DNA from: Jidongwangia harbinensis
GTDB taxonomy: Bacteria; Actinomycetota; Actinomycetes; Mycobacteriales; Micromonosporaceae
Direction: 5' to 3'
Length of the DNA stretch: 64,000 nucleotides
NCBI RefSeq assembly: GCF_020216025.1
Contig: NZ_JAIWNC010000013.1
Span: 1 to 64,000, forward strand
Every line of letters begins with the position of its first letter. Position 1 is the first letter of the stretch. The notes under the pieces are model-generated. The model was not told the origin of the DNA, did not search any database, and saw only the letters and a list, made by a program, of their open reading frames with translations. A program made the position numbers and the translations under genes. This document shows, piece by piece, positions 7,257 to 16,221 of this stretch.

Positions 7257-8864
7257 ATGCTGACCCGACCCCCCGTCCGGCTCACGGCGGTCCTCGTCGT
7301 CGCGGTGATCGCCGTCGCGGCGGTCGCGTTCGGCCTGGTCCGGGCCGCGACGTACCGGCCGCCGGCCGCCGCCGGCCCGGTCGCCGCCGTGGCCGCCGCA
7401 CCCACCGGCGCACCCGCGCGCTGCGCCGGCGTACCGGTCCGGGCGACCCGGGAACTGCGCGGGATGTGGCTGACCACGGTCAACAACATCGACTTCCCGA
7501 GCCGGCCGGGGCTGAGCCCGGCCGCGGTGCAGGCGGAGTACCGGCGCTGGCTCGACCTGGCCGTCGCCCAGCAGCACAACGCGATCTTCGTGCACGTGCG
7601 GCCGAGCGGGGACGCGCTCTGGGAGTCGGCGTACGCGCCGTGGTCGGAGTGGTTGACCGGCAAGCGGGACGGACGGTCGCCGGGCTGGGACCCGATGGCG
7701 TTCATGGTGGCCGAGGCGCACGCCCGCAACCTGGAGTTCCACGCCTGGTTCAACCCGTACCGGGGGAGCCAGCCCGGACCGGACGGGCCCGGCGCCGACT
7801 TCGCCAAGCTGGCCCCGGACCACCCGCTGCGCAAGCACCGGGACTGGGCCATCGCCTATCCGGAGGGTGAGCGGGCCCGGCTGTACTTCGATCCCGGCAA
7901 TCCGCAGGCGCGCCGGTTCGTCGAGGACGCCATGCTGGAGGCGGTCGGCAGGTACGACATCGACGGGGTGCACTTCGACGACTTCTTCTACCCGTACCCG
8001 GAGGGCGGCGGCCACACGTTCAACGACGACGCCAGCTACGCGAAACGGGCCGACCAGGGGCAGAGCCGGGCGGACTGGCGCCGGGCCAACGTCAACACCC
8101 TGGTCCGCGAGATGCACGAGCGGATCCGGCAGCTCAAGCCGTGGGTGAAGTTCGGGATCAGCCCGTTCGGCATCTGGCGCAACGCCGGCACCGACCGTTC
8201 CGGCTCGGACACCCGCGGGCTGGAGAGCCACGACGCCATCTACGCCGACACCCGCACCTGGGTACGCGAACGCTGGCTGGACTACGTGGTGCCGCAGCTG
8301 TACTGGGCGATCGGCTTCGACAAGGCCGACTACGCCAAGGTGCTGCCCTGGTGGTCGGACCTGGTCCGGGGCACCGGCGTGCACCTCTACATCGGCCAGG
8401 GCGACTACCGGGTCGGCGAGGACGGCGCGTGGAGCGACCCGGCGCAGCTGGACCGGCAACTCGCGCTCAACGACCGGTACGCGGTCAACGGCAGCATCCA
8501 CTTCAGCGCCAAGCAGATCCGCGACGACCGGCTCGGTGCGGTCTCCCGGTACCGCAAGAAGCACTACGCCACGCCGGCCCTGCTGCCGGTCATGCCGCAG
8601 TTGCCCGCCGACCCGCCGCCGGCACCCGCCCTGGTCGCCGCCCGGACCGCCGCCGGCAAGCTGACCTTCGACTGGCGTCCCGGTGCCGAGAAGCCGGTGA
8701 GCTGGGCGTTGTACCGGGTGGCCGGCGACGCCGCGACGCTGGTCCGGACCGGCCGGGCGGGCACCGCGCCGGTCGGCGACCGGCCCGGCACCTACTGTCT
8801 GAGCGGGCTGGACCGCTCCGGCAACGAGGGGCCGCTCAGCGCGCCGCTCACCGTCGGCCGGTGA
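7257..8864 (+). CDS. Exported glycoside-hydrolase-like protein (GHL10/YngK family)
   Basis: 535 residues. Residues about 9-30 form a signal-anchor or signal peptide. A TIM-barrel domain begins near ELRGMWLTTVNNIDFPS and continues through FVHVRPSGDALW, HAWFNPYRG, FDPGNP, DGVHFDDFFYPYP and FGISPFGIWRN, all hallmarks of the GHL10 family (PF02638). A short beta-rich C-terminal module (about 455-535; a FDWRPG start and a YCLSGLDRSGNEGP end) resembles a fibronectin-like domain. Probable role: hydrolysis of a cell-wall or exopolysaccharide glycan outside the membrane; the substrate is not known. It ends in a 15-bp tandem repeat shared with the opposing gene. Confidence 0.85.
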   Translation: MLTRPPVRLTAVLVVAVIAVAAVAFGLVRAATYRPPAAAGPVAAVAAAPTGAPARCAGVPVRATRELRGMWLTTVNNIDFPSRPGLSPAAVQAEYRRWLDLAVAQQHNAIFVHVRPSGDALWESAYAPWSEWLTGKRDGRSPGWDPMAFMVAEAHARNLEFHAWFNPYRGSQPGPDGPGADFAKLAPDHPLRKHRDWAIAYPEGERARLYFDPGNPQARRFVEDAMLEAVGRYDIDGVHFDDFFYPYPEGGGHTFNDDASYAKRADQGQSRADWRRANVNTLVREMHERIRQLKPWVKFGISPFGIWRNAGTDRSGSDTRGLESHDAIYADTRTWVRERWLDYVVPQLYWAIGFDKADYAKVLPWWSDLVRGTGVHLYIGQGDYRVGEDGAWSDPAQLDRQLALNDRYAVNGSIHFSAKQIRDDRLGAVSRYRKKHYATPALLPVMPQLPADPPPAPALVAARTAAGKLTFDWRPGAEKPVSWALYRVAGDAATLVRTGRAGTAPVGDRPGTYCLSGLDRSGNEGPLSAPLTVGR

Positions 8865-8910
8865 CCCCTCAGCCGGTCACCCCTCAGCCGGTCACCCCTC
8901 AGCCGGTCAC
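8864..8910. repeat. 15-bp tandem repeat between convergent genes
   Basis: About three copies of CAGCCGGTCACCCCT run from the stop codon of the glycosidase into the last codons of the opposing ABC-F gene, where they encode the final VTG and stop. There is no hairpin with a T-tract, so a terminator role is uncertain. It looks like a minisatellite. Confidence 0.7.
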
Positions 8911-10533
8911 CTTGCCGTCCACCACCTCGAACCGCCGGGTGGTGTGGACCGCGTCCAGCATCCGGCGGTCGTGGGTGACCAGCAGCAGCGTGCCCTGGTA
9001 GCTCGCCAGCGCCGACTCCAGCTGCTCGATGGCCGGCAGGTCCAGGTGGTTGGTCGGCTCGTCCAGCACCAGCAGGTTCACCCCGCGCGCCTGCAGCAGC
9101 GCCAGCGCCGCCCGGGTGCGCTCGCCCGGCGACAGGGTGCCGGCCGGCCGCAGCACGTGCGCCGCCCGCAGCCCGAACTTGGCCAGCACGGTCCGCACGT
9201 CCGCGTCGCTGAACTCGGGCACCGCCGCGCCGAACGCGGCCATCAGCGGATGCTCGCCGGTGAACAGCCCGCGGGCCTGGTCCACCTCGCCGACCACCAC
9301 GCCGGGGCCGAGCGCCGCGGTGCCGGCGTCCAGCGGGATCCGCCCCAGCAGCGCCCCGAGCAGCGTGGTCTTGCCGGAACCGTTGGCGCCGGTGATCGCC
9401 ACCCGGTCCGCCCAGTCGATCTGCAGCGTGACCGGCCCGAGCCGGAACGCGCCCCGGCGTACCACCGCGTCGCGCAGCGTGGCCACCACCGCCCCGGCGC
9501 GGGGCGCGGCGGCGATCTCCATCCGCAGGTCCCACTCCTTGCGCGGCTCCTCCACCACGTCCAGCCGCTCGATCAGCTTCTCCGTCTGCCGGGCCTTGGC
9601 GGCCTGCTTCTCGCTGGTCTCGCCGCGGTGGTGCTTGACGTGCTTGTCGCCGTCGGTGGCCTTGCGCCGGGCGTTGCGCACGCCCTTCTCCATCCAGGCC
9701 CGCTGCATCCGGGCGCGTTCCAGCAGGTCGTCCTTCTTGTCGGCGTACTCGTCGTACTGCTCGCGGGCGTGCCGCCGGGCCCGTTCCCGCTCCGCCAGAT
9801 ACGCCGTGTAGCCGCCGCCGTACCGCCGGACCTGCTGCTGCGCCAGGTCCAGTTCCAGCACCTCGGTGACCGTGCGGGTGAGGAACTCGCGGTCGTGGCT
9901 GACCAGCACGGTCCCGGCCCGCAGACCGGTGACGAACTGCTCCAGCCGGCGCAGGCCGTCCAGGTCCAGGTCGTTGGTCGGCTCGTCGAGCAGGAAGATG
10001 TCGTACCGGCTGAGCAGCAGCGACGCCATCCCGGCGCGGGCCGCCTGCCCGCCGGACAGCGCGGTCATCGGGTGGTCCAGGTCGACGCCGAGGCCCAGCT
10101 CGGCGGCCACCTGCCCGGCGCGTTCGTCCAGGTCGGCGCCGCCCAGGTCGAGCCAGCGCTCGAGCGCCGCCGCGTAGGTGTCGTCGGCGCCGGGCGCCCC
10201 GGCGGCCAGCGCGGCGGCGGCGGTGTCCATGGCGGCCAGTGCCGGGCCGACGCCGGTGCGCCGGGCCAGGAAGTCGCGGACGGTCTCGCCGGGCCGCCGG
10301 TCGCGTTCCTGCGGCAGGTACCCGACCGTGGCGGTGGGCGGGTTCAGCGTGACGGTCCCGGCCTCCGCCGGCACGACCCCGGCCAGGGTACGCAGCAGCG
10401 TGGTCTTGCCCGCGCCGTTCGCACCCACCAGGCCGATCACGTCGCCCGGCCCGACCACCAGGTCGAGATCGGCGAACAGGCTGCGGTCGCCGTGCCCAGC
10501 GGCGAGATTACGGGCGATCATCGTGACGCTCAT
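8899..10533 (-). CDS. ABC-F family ATPase
   Basis: 544 residues with two ATP-binding cassettes and no membrane segment. Cassette 1 has Walker A GANGAGKTT, signature LSGGQAARAG and DEPTNDLDL. The charged linker (about 240-320; RARMQRAWMEKGVRN and KHVKHHRGETSEKQAAK) is the P-site tRNA-interaction motif region. Cassette 2 has GANGSGKTT, LSPGERTRAA and DEPTNHLDL. ABC-F proteins act on the ribosome, either as translation factors or as antibiotic-protection proteins; which applies cannot be decided here. The second signature reads LSPGE rather than LSGGE, a known ABC-F variant. Monocistronic, with ATG at 10533. Confidence 0.9.
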   Translation of the reverse strand: MSVTMIARNLAAGHGDRSLFADLDLVVGPGDVIGLVGANGAGKTTLLRTLAGVVPAEAGTVTLNPPTATVGYLPQERDRRPGETVRDFLARRTGVGPALAAMDTAAAALAAGAPGADDTYAAALERWLDLGGADLDERAGQVAAELGLGVDLDHPMTALSGGQAARAGMASLLLSRYDIFLLDEPTNDLDLDGLRRLEQFVTGLRAGTVLVSHDREFLTRTVTEVLELDLAQQQVRRYGGGYTAYLAERERARRHAREQYDEYADKKDDLLERARMQRAWMEKGVRNARRKATDGDKHVKHHRGETSEKQAAKARQTEKLIERLDVVEEPRKEWDLRMEIAAAPRAGAVVATLRDAVVRRGAFRLGPVTLQIDWADRVAITGANGSGKTTLLGALLGRIPLDAGTAALGPGVVVGEVDQARGLFTGEHPLMAAFGAAVPEFSDADVRTVLAKFGLRAAHVLRPAGTLSPGERTRAALALLQARGVNLLVLDEPTNHLDLPAIEQLESALASYQGTLLLVTHDRRMLDAVHTTRRFEVVDGKVTG

Positions 10534-10619
10534 CGCGCCGGTCAGCCTATCGGCGCCGTCATCCGGTTATCCGCACCGCACTGCCACCGGCGTGACCGGC
10601 TGCGGCGCGCGTCACACCG

Positions 10620-10641
10620 CCGCGGGTTGTCACACCCGCGG
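10620..10641 (+). promoter_or_regulatory. Inverted repeat in the promoter of the MoxR-type ATPase gene
   Basis: CCGCGGGT (10620-10627) and ACCCGCGG (10634-10641) are perfect 8-bp arms with a 6-nt loop, flanked by two GTCACAC direct repeats (10611 and 10629). A TAGCTT box (10644-10649) follows and lies 7 nt before the GTG. The repeat therefore sits where a regulator would block RNA polymerase. Confidence 0.45.
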
Positions 10642-10656
10642 AGTAGCTTCATTCAG

Positions 10657-12081
10657 GTGACTGACGCACCAACCGCGATCACGCCCGCCGTTCCCGCCCA
10701 TCTCCCGCGCACCGCCGGCGAGCTTCGCGCCTCCGGGCACGAGTTCCGCACCGTCAAGGCGGAACTGCGCGACAACCTGCTGGACCGGCTGCGCTCCGGC
10801 GCCCCGCGGTTCCCCGGCATCGTCGGCTACGACGACACCGTGCTGCCCGAGGTCGAGCGCGCCCTGCTGGCCGGCCACGACCTGGTGCTGCTCGGCGAGC
10901 GGGGCCAGGGCAAGACCCGGCTGATCCGTGGCCTGGTCGACCTGCTGGACGAGTGGACCCCCATGATCGAGGGCTCCGAGCTGCGCGAACACCCGTACCA
11001 TCCGCTCACCCCGGCGTCGCGCCGGCTGGCCGGCGAGATGGGCGATCTGCTGCCGGTGGCCTGGCTGCACCGCTCCGAGCGGTACGGCGAGAAGCTCGCC
11101 ACCCCGGACACCAGCGTCGGCGACCTGATCGGCGACGTCGACCCGATCAAGGTGGCCGAGGGCCGGGCGCTGGGCGACCCGGAGACCATCCACTTCGGCC
11201 TGGTGCCGCGCACCAACCGCGGCATCTTCGCGGTCAACGAGCTGCCCGACCTGGCCGAGCGGATCCAGGTGTCGCTGCTCAACGTGCTGGAGGAGCGCGA
11301 CATCCAGGTCCGCGGTTACCAGCTCCGGCTGCCGCTCGACCTGCTGCTGGTGGCCAGCGCCAACCCGGAGGACTACACCAACCGCGGCCGGATCATCACC
11401 CCGCTCAAGGACCGCTTCGGCGCCGAGATCCGCACCCACTACCCGCTGGAGATCGAGCTGGAGACCGCGCTGATCCGGCAGGAGGCGGCGCTGTCCGCGG
11501 CGGTGCCCGAGCACCTGATCGACGTGCTGGCCCGCTACACCCGCGCGGTCCGCGAGTCGCCCGCGGTGGACGCCCGTTCCGGCGTGTCCGCCCGGTTCGC
11601 GATCGCCGCCGCCGAGACCGTGGCGGCGTCCGCGCTGCGCCGTTCCGGGCTGCGCCGCGAGCGCGAGGCGGTGGCCCGGATCTGCGACACCGTGTCGGTC
11701 ACCTCGACGCTGCGCGGCAAGGTGGAGTTCGACAGCGGCGAGGAGGGCCGGGAGACCGAGGTGCTCGGCCACCTGCTGCGCCTCGCCACGGCGGAGACGT
11801 TCCGCGCCCGGCTCGCCGGACTCGACCTGTCCGGCTTCACCGACCTGGTCGCCGAGGGCGCCATCATCGAGACCGGCGATCTGGTCTCCGCCGAGGAGTT
11901 GCTGGCCCAGATCGGCACCGTGCCGGGCCTGGCCAAGGTGCTGGACCGGCTGGGCCTCGGCGACGCGCCCAGCCCCGGCCAGGCCGCGTCCGGGGTGGAG
12001 TTCGTCCTCGAGGGCCTGCATCTGACCCGCCGGCTCGCCAAGGAGCTGACCGACGACGGCCGCACGCTGTACGGGAGCTGA
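10657..12081 (+). CDS. MoxR/magnesium-chelatase-type AAA+ ATPase
   Basis: 474 residues. An AAA+ core begins near residue 60 with GYDDTVLPEVERALLAGHD; Walker A is GERGQGKT, followed by an ATPase region with FAVNELPDLAERIQVSLL (Walker B position) and SANPEDYTNRGRII (sensor I). The C-terminus (about 330-474) is a helical lid. The protein is paired with the VWA gene 18 nt downstream, the layout of MoxR or chelatase ATPase plus VWA partner, in which the ATPase remodels or loads metal into a target through the VWA subunit. The target is unknown. GTG 10657 is 7 nt after TAGCTT, suggesting a leaderless message. Confidence 0.88.
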   Translation: MTDAPTAITPAVPAHLPRTAGELRASGHEFRTVKAELRDNLLDRLRSGAPRFPGIVGYDDTVLPEVERALLAGHDLVLLGERGQGKTRLIRGLVDLLDEWTPMIEGSELREHPYHPLTPASRRLAGEMGDLLPVAWLHRSERYGEKLATPDTSVGDLIGDVDPIKVAEGRALGDPETIHFGLVPRTNRGIFAVNELPDLAERIQVSLLNVLEERDIQVRGYQLRLPLDLLLVASANPEDYTNRGRIITPLKDRFGAEIRTHYPLEIELETALIRQEAALSAAVPEHLIDVLARYTRAVRESPAVDARSGVSARFAIAAAETVAASALRRSGLRREREAVARICDTVSVTSTLRGKVEFDSGEEGRETEVLGHLLRLATAETFRARLAGLDLSGFTDLVAEGAIIETGDLVSAEELLAQIGTVPGLAKVLDRLGLGDAPSPGQAASGVEFVLEGLHLTRRLAKELTDDGRTLYGS

Positions 12082-12099
12082 CATGACCGGGAATGGGCA

Positions 12100-14064
12100 G
12101 TGACCGGCAACCGGTTCCGGTACGGCGCCTGGCGGGACGGGCCCGATCCGCTCGCCCCGCCGTACGACGTCCGCGCCGCGGTCGACGAGGTCGGCGAGCG
12201 GGTGCTCGGCGGCGACAGCCTCCGCGACGCGCTGCGTGACCTGCTGCGCCGCGGCCCGCGCGACGGCCGTGGCCTGGACGACCTGCAGGCCCGCGCCCGC
12301 CGGATGCGCCGCGAGGCGCTGCGCCGGGGCAACCTCGACGGCGCGGTCACCCGCGCCCAGCAGCTGCTCGACCAGGCGCTCGCGGCGGAACGCGACGAGT
12401 TGCGCGGCCGCGACGACGACCCGGCCCGGTTCGCCGAGGCGGTGCTCGACAACCTGCCCCGGTCCACCGCCCAGGCCGTGCAGGAACTCACCGGCTACGA
12501 CTGGGCCAGCGACGAGGCCCGGCAGACCTACCAGCAGATCCTGGACGGCCTGCGCCGGGACGTGGTGGAGCAGCGCTTCGCCGGGATGAAGCAGGCGCTG
12601 CAGGGTCGCGACCCGGCCGCCGACGCCCGGGTGTCGCAGATGCTCGACGACCTCAACGACCTGCTCGGCCGGCACGCCCGCGGCGAGGACACCGACGACG
12701 CGTTCCAACAGTTCATGGCGAAGCACGGCGACCTCTTCCCGGAGCGGCCGGGCTCGGTGGAGGAGCTGATCGACTCGCTGGCCCGGCGCGCCGCCGCGGC
12801 GGAACGGCTGCTGCGCTCGCTCAGCCCGCAGCAGCGCGAGGAACTGGCGCAGCTGATGGACCAGGCGCTCGGCGACGGGCCGCTGCGCGACCAGCTGGGC
12901 CGGCTCACCGACAATCTGCGCGCGCTGCGGCCGGAGCTGAACTGGAACCGCGGCGAGCGGATGCGCGGCCCGGAGGACCTCGACTACGGCGACGCCACCG
13001 CCGCCCTCGGCGAACTGGGCGAGCTGGACGACCTGCTCGAGCAGCTCGGCCAGGAGCACCCCGGCGCCACCCTCGACGACGTGGACGTCGAGGCGGTGGA
13101 ACGCCAGCTCGGCCGGTCCGCGGCCGACGACGTCCGCCGGCTGCGCGAGCTGGAACGCGAGTTGCGCCGGCAGGGCTGGGTGACCCGCGACGCGGACGGG
13201 CTGACGCTGTCCCCGAAGGCGCTGCGCCGGCTGGGCCGGACCGCGCTGGCACAGGTCTTCTCCGAGCTGAGCGGCCGCCGGCAGGGCCAGCACGACCTGC
13301 GCGACGCGGGCCGGGCCGGCGACCTGATCGGCTCGTCCCGCCGCTGGCAGTACGGCGACGAGCAGCCGCTCGACGTGGTCCGCACGATCGGCAACGCGAT
13401 CCGCCGCCGGGCCGGCTCCGGTGCCGTCACCACGTTGCCGGTGCGCCTGGAACCGGACGACTTCGAGGTCGCCGAGACGGAACGGCGCGCGTCCGCGGTG
13501 GTGGCGCTCTGCGTGGACCTGTCGTACTCGATGTTCGCCGACGGCCGCTGGGGCCCGATGAAGCAGACCGCGCTGGCGCTGTCCCAGCTGGTGGCGACGC
13601 AGTTCCCGCAGGACTCGCTGCAGATCATCGGGTTCGGCAAGTACGCCATGCCGCTGTCGCAGGGTGAACTGGCCGCGATCGAGCCGGACATGGTCCAGGG
13701 CACCAACCTGCAGCACGCGCTGAAGCTGGCCGGCCGGCACGTGCGCCGCCATCCCGGCTCGGAGCCGGTGGTGCTGGTGGTGACGGACGGCGAGCCGACG
13801 GCGCACCTGGAGCCGGACGGCGAGGCGTACTTCTCCTGGCCGCCGCTGGCCGAGACGGTGCGCGCCACGGTGCACGAGGTGGATCAGCTGACCCGTTACG
13901 GTGCCACGCTGAACCTCTTCATGCTGGGGGAGGACCCGTCGCTGCGCCGGTTCGTGGACGCGGTGGCCCAGCGCAGCGGCGGGCGGGTGTTCAGCCCCGA
14001 CGCGGCCGAGCTGGGCCGCTACGTGGTGGACGACTACGTCCGGGCCCGCCGCGGCAGACGCTGA
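12100..14064 (+). CDS. VWA-domain protein partnered with the MoxR-type ATPase
   Basis: 654 residues. The first 440 are rich in Arg, Asp and Leu and mostly helical with coiled-coil character. The C-terminal VWA domain carries the MIDAS motif DLSYS (near residue 469), the central Thr in PDMVQGTNLQHAL, and VLVVTDGEPTAHL. Such proteins bind a divalent metal and a protein ligand. The adjoining ATPase gene is in the same operon (18 nt gap), so the two products probably form a chaperone-like or chelatase-like complex in the cytoplasm. GTG 12100 follows GGGAATGGGCA. No signal peptide is present. Confidence 0.87.
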   Translation: MTGNRFRYGAWRDGPDPLAPPYDVRAAVDEVGERVLGGDSLRDALRDLLRRGPRDGRGLDDLQARARRMRREALRRGNLDGAVTRAQQLLDQALAAERDELRGRDDDPARFAEAVLDNLPRSTAQAVQELTGYDWASDEARQTYQQILDGLRRDVVEQRFAGMKQALQGRDPAADARVSQMLDDLNDLLGRHARGEDTDDAFQQFMAKHGDLFPERPGSVEELIDSLARRAAAAERLLRSLSPQQREELAQLMDQALGDGPLRDQLGRLTDNLRALRPELNWNRGERMRGPEDLDYGDATAALGELGELDDLLEQLGQEHPGATLDDVDVEAVERQLGRSAADDVRRLRELERELRRQGWVTRDADGLTLSPKALRRLGRTALAQVFSELSGRRQGQHDLRDAGRAGDLIGSSRRWQYGDEQPLDVVRTIGNAIRRRAGSGAVTTLPVRLEPDDFEVAETERRASAVVALCVDLSYSMFADGRWGPMKQTALALSQLVATQFPQDSLQIIGFGKYAMPLSQGELAAIEPDMVQGTNLQHALKLAGRHVRRHPGSEPVVLVVTDGEPTAHLEPDGEAYFSWPPLAETVRATVHEVDQLTRYGATLNLFMLGEDPSLRRFVDAVAQRSGGRVFSPDAAELGRYVVDDYVRARRGRR

Positions 14065-14098
14065 CCCGCGCCACCCGCCAGCCCTAGTATCCTAGGAC
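14061..14098 (+). promoter_or_regulatory. Promoter-like site with CTAGTATCCTAGGAC palindromic element (copy 1)
   Basis: CTAGTATCCTAGGAC spans 14084-14098 around the palindrome TCCTAGGA (14090-14097). TAGTAT (14085-14090) could be a -10 box, with CTGACC (14061-14066) 18 bp upstream as a -35. The site lies 190 bp before the CDP-alcohol phosphatidyltransferase gene. Similar elements recur at 34612, 36983 and 53376. The leader downstream (to 14287) also contains an inverted repeat GGGCG/CGCCC at 14250-14267. Confidence 0.5.
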
Positions 14099-14287
14099 GG
14101 CGCACGCACGGTGCCGGCGGTCACCCGGCACGGGGTCGCGGAACGCAACGACGGGCCTGGTTATAGTGACTCGGCGAGTGCCCGGGCCCGAGTCCGGCCG
14201 ACCGACCAGGGGGGACGGCGGCTCGCCGGGGCCGGAACGGTTCGTGTGGGGGCGTGGGCCCGCGCCCTTGGGGGAGAGGGAGTGGCG

Positions 14288-14899
14288 ATGTCGCAGCCGT
14301 CTGCGCCCGCGCCCGTTCTCGCCTCCGACCGGATCTGGACCATCCCGAACGTCATCAGCTTCGTCCGGCTGCTCGGGGTGCCGCTCTTCCTCTATCTGCT
14401 GCTCGGCCCGCACTACGACGTCGCCGCGGTGGTCGTGCTCGCGGTCGGCGGCACCACCGACTGGGTCGACGGGTACGTCGCCCGGCGCCTCGGCCAGGTC
14501 AGCCGCCTGGGTGAACTGCTCGACCCGTTCGCCGACCGGCTCTACATCCTGGCCACGCTGATCAGCTTCACGGTGCGCGACGTGGTGCCGTGGTGGCTGC
14601 CCGGCGCGCTGCTGCTGCGGGAGGCGGTGCTCGCCGTGGCGCTGCTGGTGCTGCGCCGCCACGGGCACGGTCCGCCACCGGTGCACTACGTCGGCAAGAC
14701 CGGCACGTTCACGGTGCTCGCCGCGTTCCCCATCCTGCTGCTGGCCGCCGCCGTCCCGGCCACCGCGGACATCGCCGGCCCGATCGGCTGGGGCCTCGCC
14801 TGGTGGGCGGTCGGGCTGTACTGGGCGGCCGGGGCGCTGTACCTGGCCCAGACGGTGCAACTGCTGCGCGCCGAGCGGGTCGCGGCGGCGGTCCGCTGA
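14288..14899 (+). CDS. CDP-alcohol phosphatidyltransferase family membrane protein
   Basis: 203 residues with about five or six membrane segments. The catalytic motif D-x2-DG-x2-AR-x8-G-x3-D-x3-D is complete from DWVDG to DPFAD near residues 60-85. Members transfer a phosphatidyl group from CDP-diacylglycerol to an alcohol such as glycerol-3-phosphate or inositol phosphate; the acceptor is not obvious here. The position first in the DUF881-gcvH-garA block corresponds to mycobacterial pgsA3 (recalled synteny). ATG 14288 follows GGGGGAGAGGGAG; GTG 14282 is an alternative. Its TGA overlaps the next ATG. Confidence 0.87.
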   Translation: MSQPSAPAPVLASDRIWTIPNVISFVRLLGVPLFLYLLLGPHYDVAAVVVLAVGGTTDWVDGYVARRLGQVSRLGELLDPFADRLYILATLISFTVRDVVPWWLPGALLLREAVLAVALLVLRRHGHGPPPVHYVGKTGTFTVLAAFPILLLAAAVPATADIAGPIGWGLAWWAVGLYWAAGALYLAQTVQLLRAERVAAAVR

Positions 14900-15882
14900 T
14901 GTCGGCACCGGACGGCCCGGGTCAGCGCCGCACGTTCACCGCGGACTTCCTCAGCGAACTGTTCCGCAATCCGCTGGACCCGGGCTACGCGGACGCGGCG
15001 GCCCGGAAGGCCCGCGAGGGCGAACCCACCGGGGTACGCCGGAAGCTGATCAGTTCGGGCACCGCCCTGACCCTGGTGGCGCTCGGGTTCCTGCTGGTGG
15101 TGGCGTACCGCCAGACCGTGGCCGACGAACCGGCCCGCGACCGCGCCCAGCGCGAGCTGGTGGAGCAGGTGCAGCGCCGCCGTGCCGACACCGTGCAACT
15201 GCAGGCCCGGGCCGACCGGCTCCGCGCCGAGGTCACCACGTTGCAGGAGCAGCGGCTCAGCGGCGCCGCGGTGGCCCGGCTGCGCAACCTGGAGGCGGCC
15301 ACCGGGGTGACCCCGGTGCGCGGGCCGGGAGCCGAGGTCCGGCTGGACGACGGCCCCACCCCGGTCGACCCGGTGACCGGGGAACGGAAGATGGCCGGCC
15401 GGGTGAAGGACATCGACCTGCAGTACGCCACGAACGGACTGTGGGCGGCCGGCGCGGAGGCCATCGCGGTCAACGGGCAGCGGCTCACCGCCACCTCCAC
15501 GATCCGGCAGGCGGGCGAGGCCATCCTGGTCGACTTCCGGCCGGTCACCACGCCGTACAAGGTGGTGGCGATCGGCCCGGACTCGCTGGTCGACGACTTC
15601 TCCGACGGGTACGCCGGCCGGTTCCTCAAGCAGCTGTCCGCCCGGTACGGCATCTCCTACGACATCCGCGAGGTCGACTCGGTGACGCTGGGCGCCGCCA
15701 CCGAGCTGAAGCTCCGCCAGGCCAAGCCGTCGGTGTCGCCGTACGCGCCGTCGTCGGGGGTCTCCGGCAGCGCGTCCTCGGCCGGCCCGTCGTCCAGTGC
15801 TGCACCCGATGCCACGTCCGACCCTGCGTCCGACCCGGGCTCGTCCGAGCCACAGAGCACACCCTCGGAAGGCGGCCGATGA
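14899..15882 (+). CDS. DUF881 family membrane-anchored protein (first copy)
   Basis: 327 residues. Residues 1-48 are cytoplasmic, one membrane segment lies near 50-70 (SSGTALTLVALGFLLVVAY), and a coiled coil spans about 80-125. The DUF881 domain (about 125-270) contains EVRLDDGP and AEAIAVNGQRLTA, and a Ser/Ala/Pro-rich tail ends the protein. DUF881 proteins occur near cell-division and FHA genes in Actinobacteria and Firmicutes; their biochemical role is unknown. The start overlaps the preceding stop (TGATG) and its own stop overlaps the next ATG, so this is a tightly coupled operon. Confidence 0.87.
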   Translation: MSAPDGPGQRRTFTADFLSELFRNPLDPGYADAAARKAREGEPTGVRRKLISSGTALTLVALGFLLVVAYRQTVADEPARDRAQRELVEQVQRRRADTVQLQARADRLRAEVTTLQEQRLSGAAVARLRNLEAATGVTPVRGPGAEVRLDDGPTPVDPVTGERKMAGRVKDIDLQYATNGLWAAGAEAIAVNGQRLTATSTIRQAGEAILVDFRPVTTPYKVVAIGPDSLVDDFSDGYAGRFLKQLSARYGISYDIREVDSVTLGAATELKLRQAKPSVSPYAPSSGVSGSASSAGPSSSAAPDATSDPASDPGSSEPQSTPSEGGR

Positions 15883-16211
15883 TCGCCGTACTCGCCCTGA
15901 TCGCCGGCGTCGCGCTCGGCATCGCGTTCGACCCGACCGTGCCGGCGGCGCTGCAGCCGTACCTGCCGATCGCGGTGGTGGCGGCGCTGGACGCCGTGTT
16001 CGGCGGGGTGCGCGCGAAACTGGACGGCATCTTCGACGACAAGCAGTTCGTGGTGTCGTTCATCTCGAACGTGCTGGTGGCCGCGCTGATCGTCTATCTC
16101 GGCGACCAGCTCGGCGTGGGCGGGCAGCTGTCCACCGGGGTGGTGGTCGTGCTCGGCGTGCGTATCTTCGGCAACGTGGCGGCGATCCGCCGGCACCTGT
16201 TCCGGGCGTGA
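15879..16211 (+). CDS. Small basic protein (Sbp) family membrane protein
   Basis: 110 residues, three to four membrane segments, and the conserved family core AALDAVFGGVRAKLDGIFDD near residues 33-52, then FVVSFISNVLVAALIVYLGDQLG. It matches the Sbp family encoded between two DUF881 genes (Rv1824 position in mycobacteria; also beside ftsZ in Bacillus). Function unknown, presumably linked to the division or envelope machinery. The ATG overlaps the preceding stop by 4 bp, indicating translational coupling. Confidence 0.88.
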   Translation: MIAVLALIAGVALGIAFDPTVPAALQPYLPIAVVAALDAVFGGVRAKLDGIFDDKQFVVSFISNVLVAALIVYLGDQLGVGGQLSTGVVVVLGVRIFGNVAAIRRHLFRA

Positions 16212-16221
16212 GGGGCGGCGC

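Noticed and set aside
10630..13875. Very long open frame on the minus strand opposite the MoxR/VWA genes
   Set aside because: It is the antisense shadow of two well-supported genes. The high GC at third codon positions leaves the opposite strand free of stops, and its protein is a His/Arg/Gln/Pro-rich composition with no motif.
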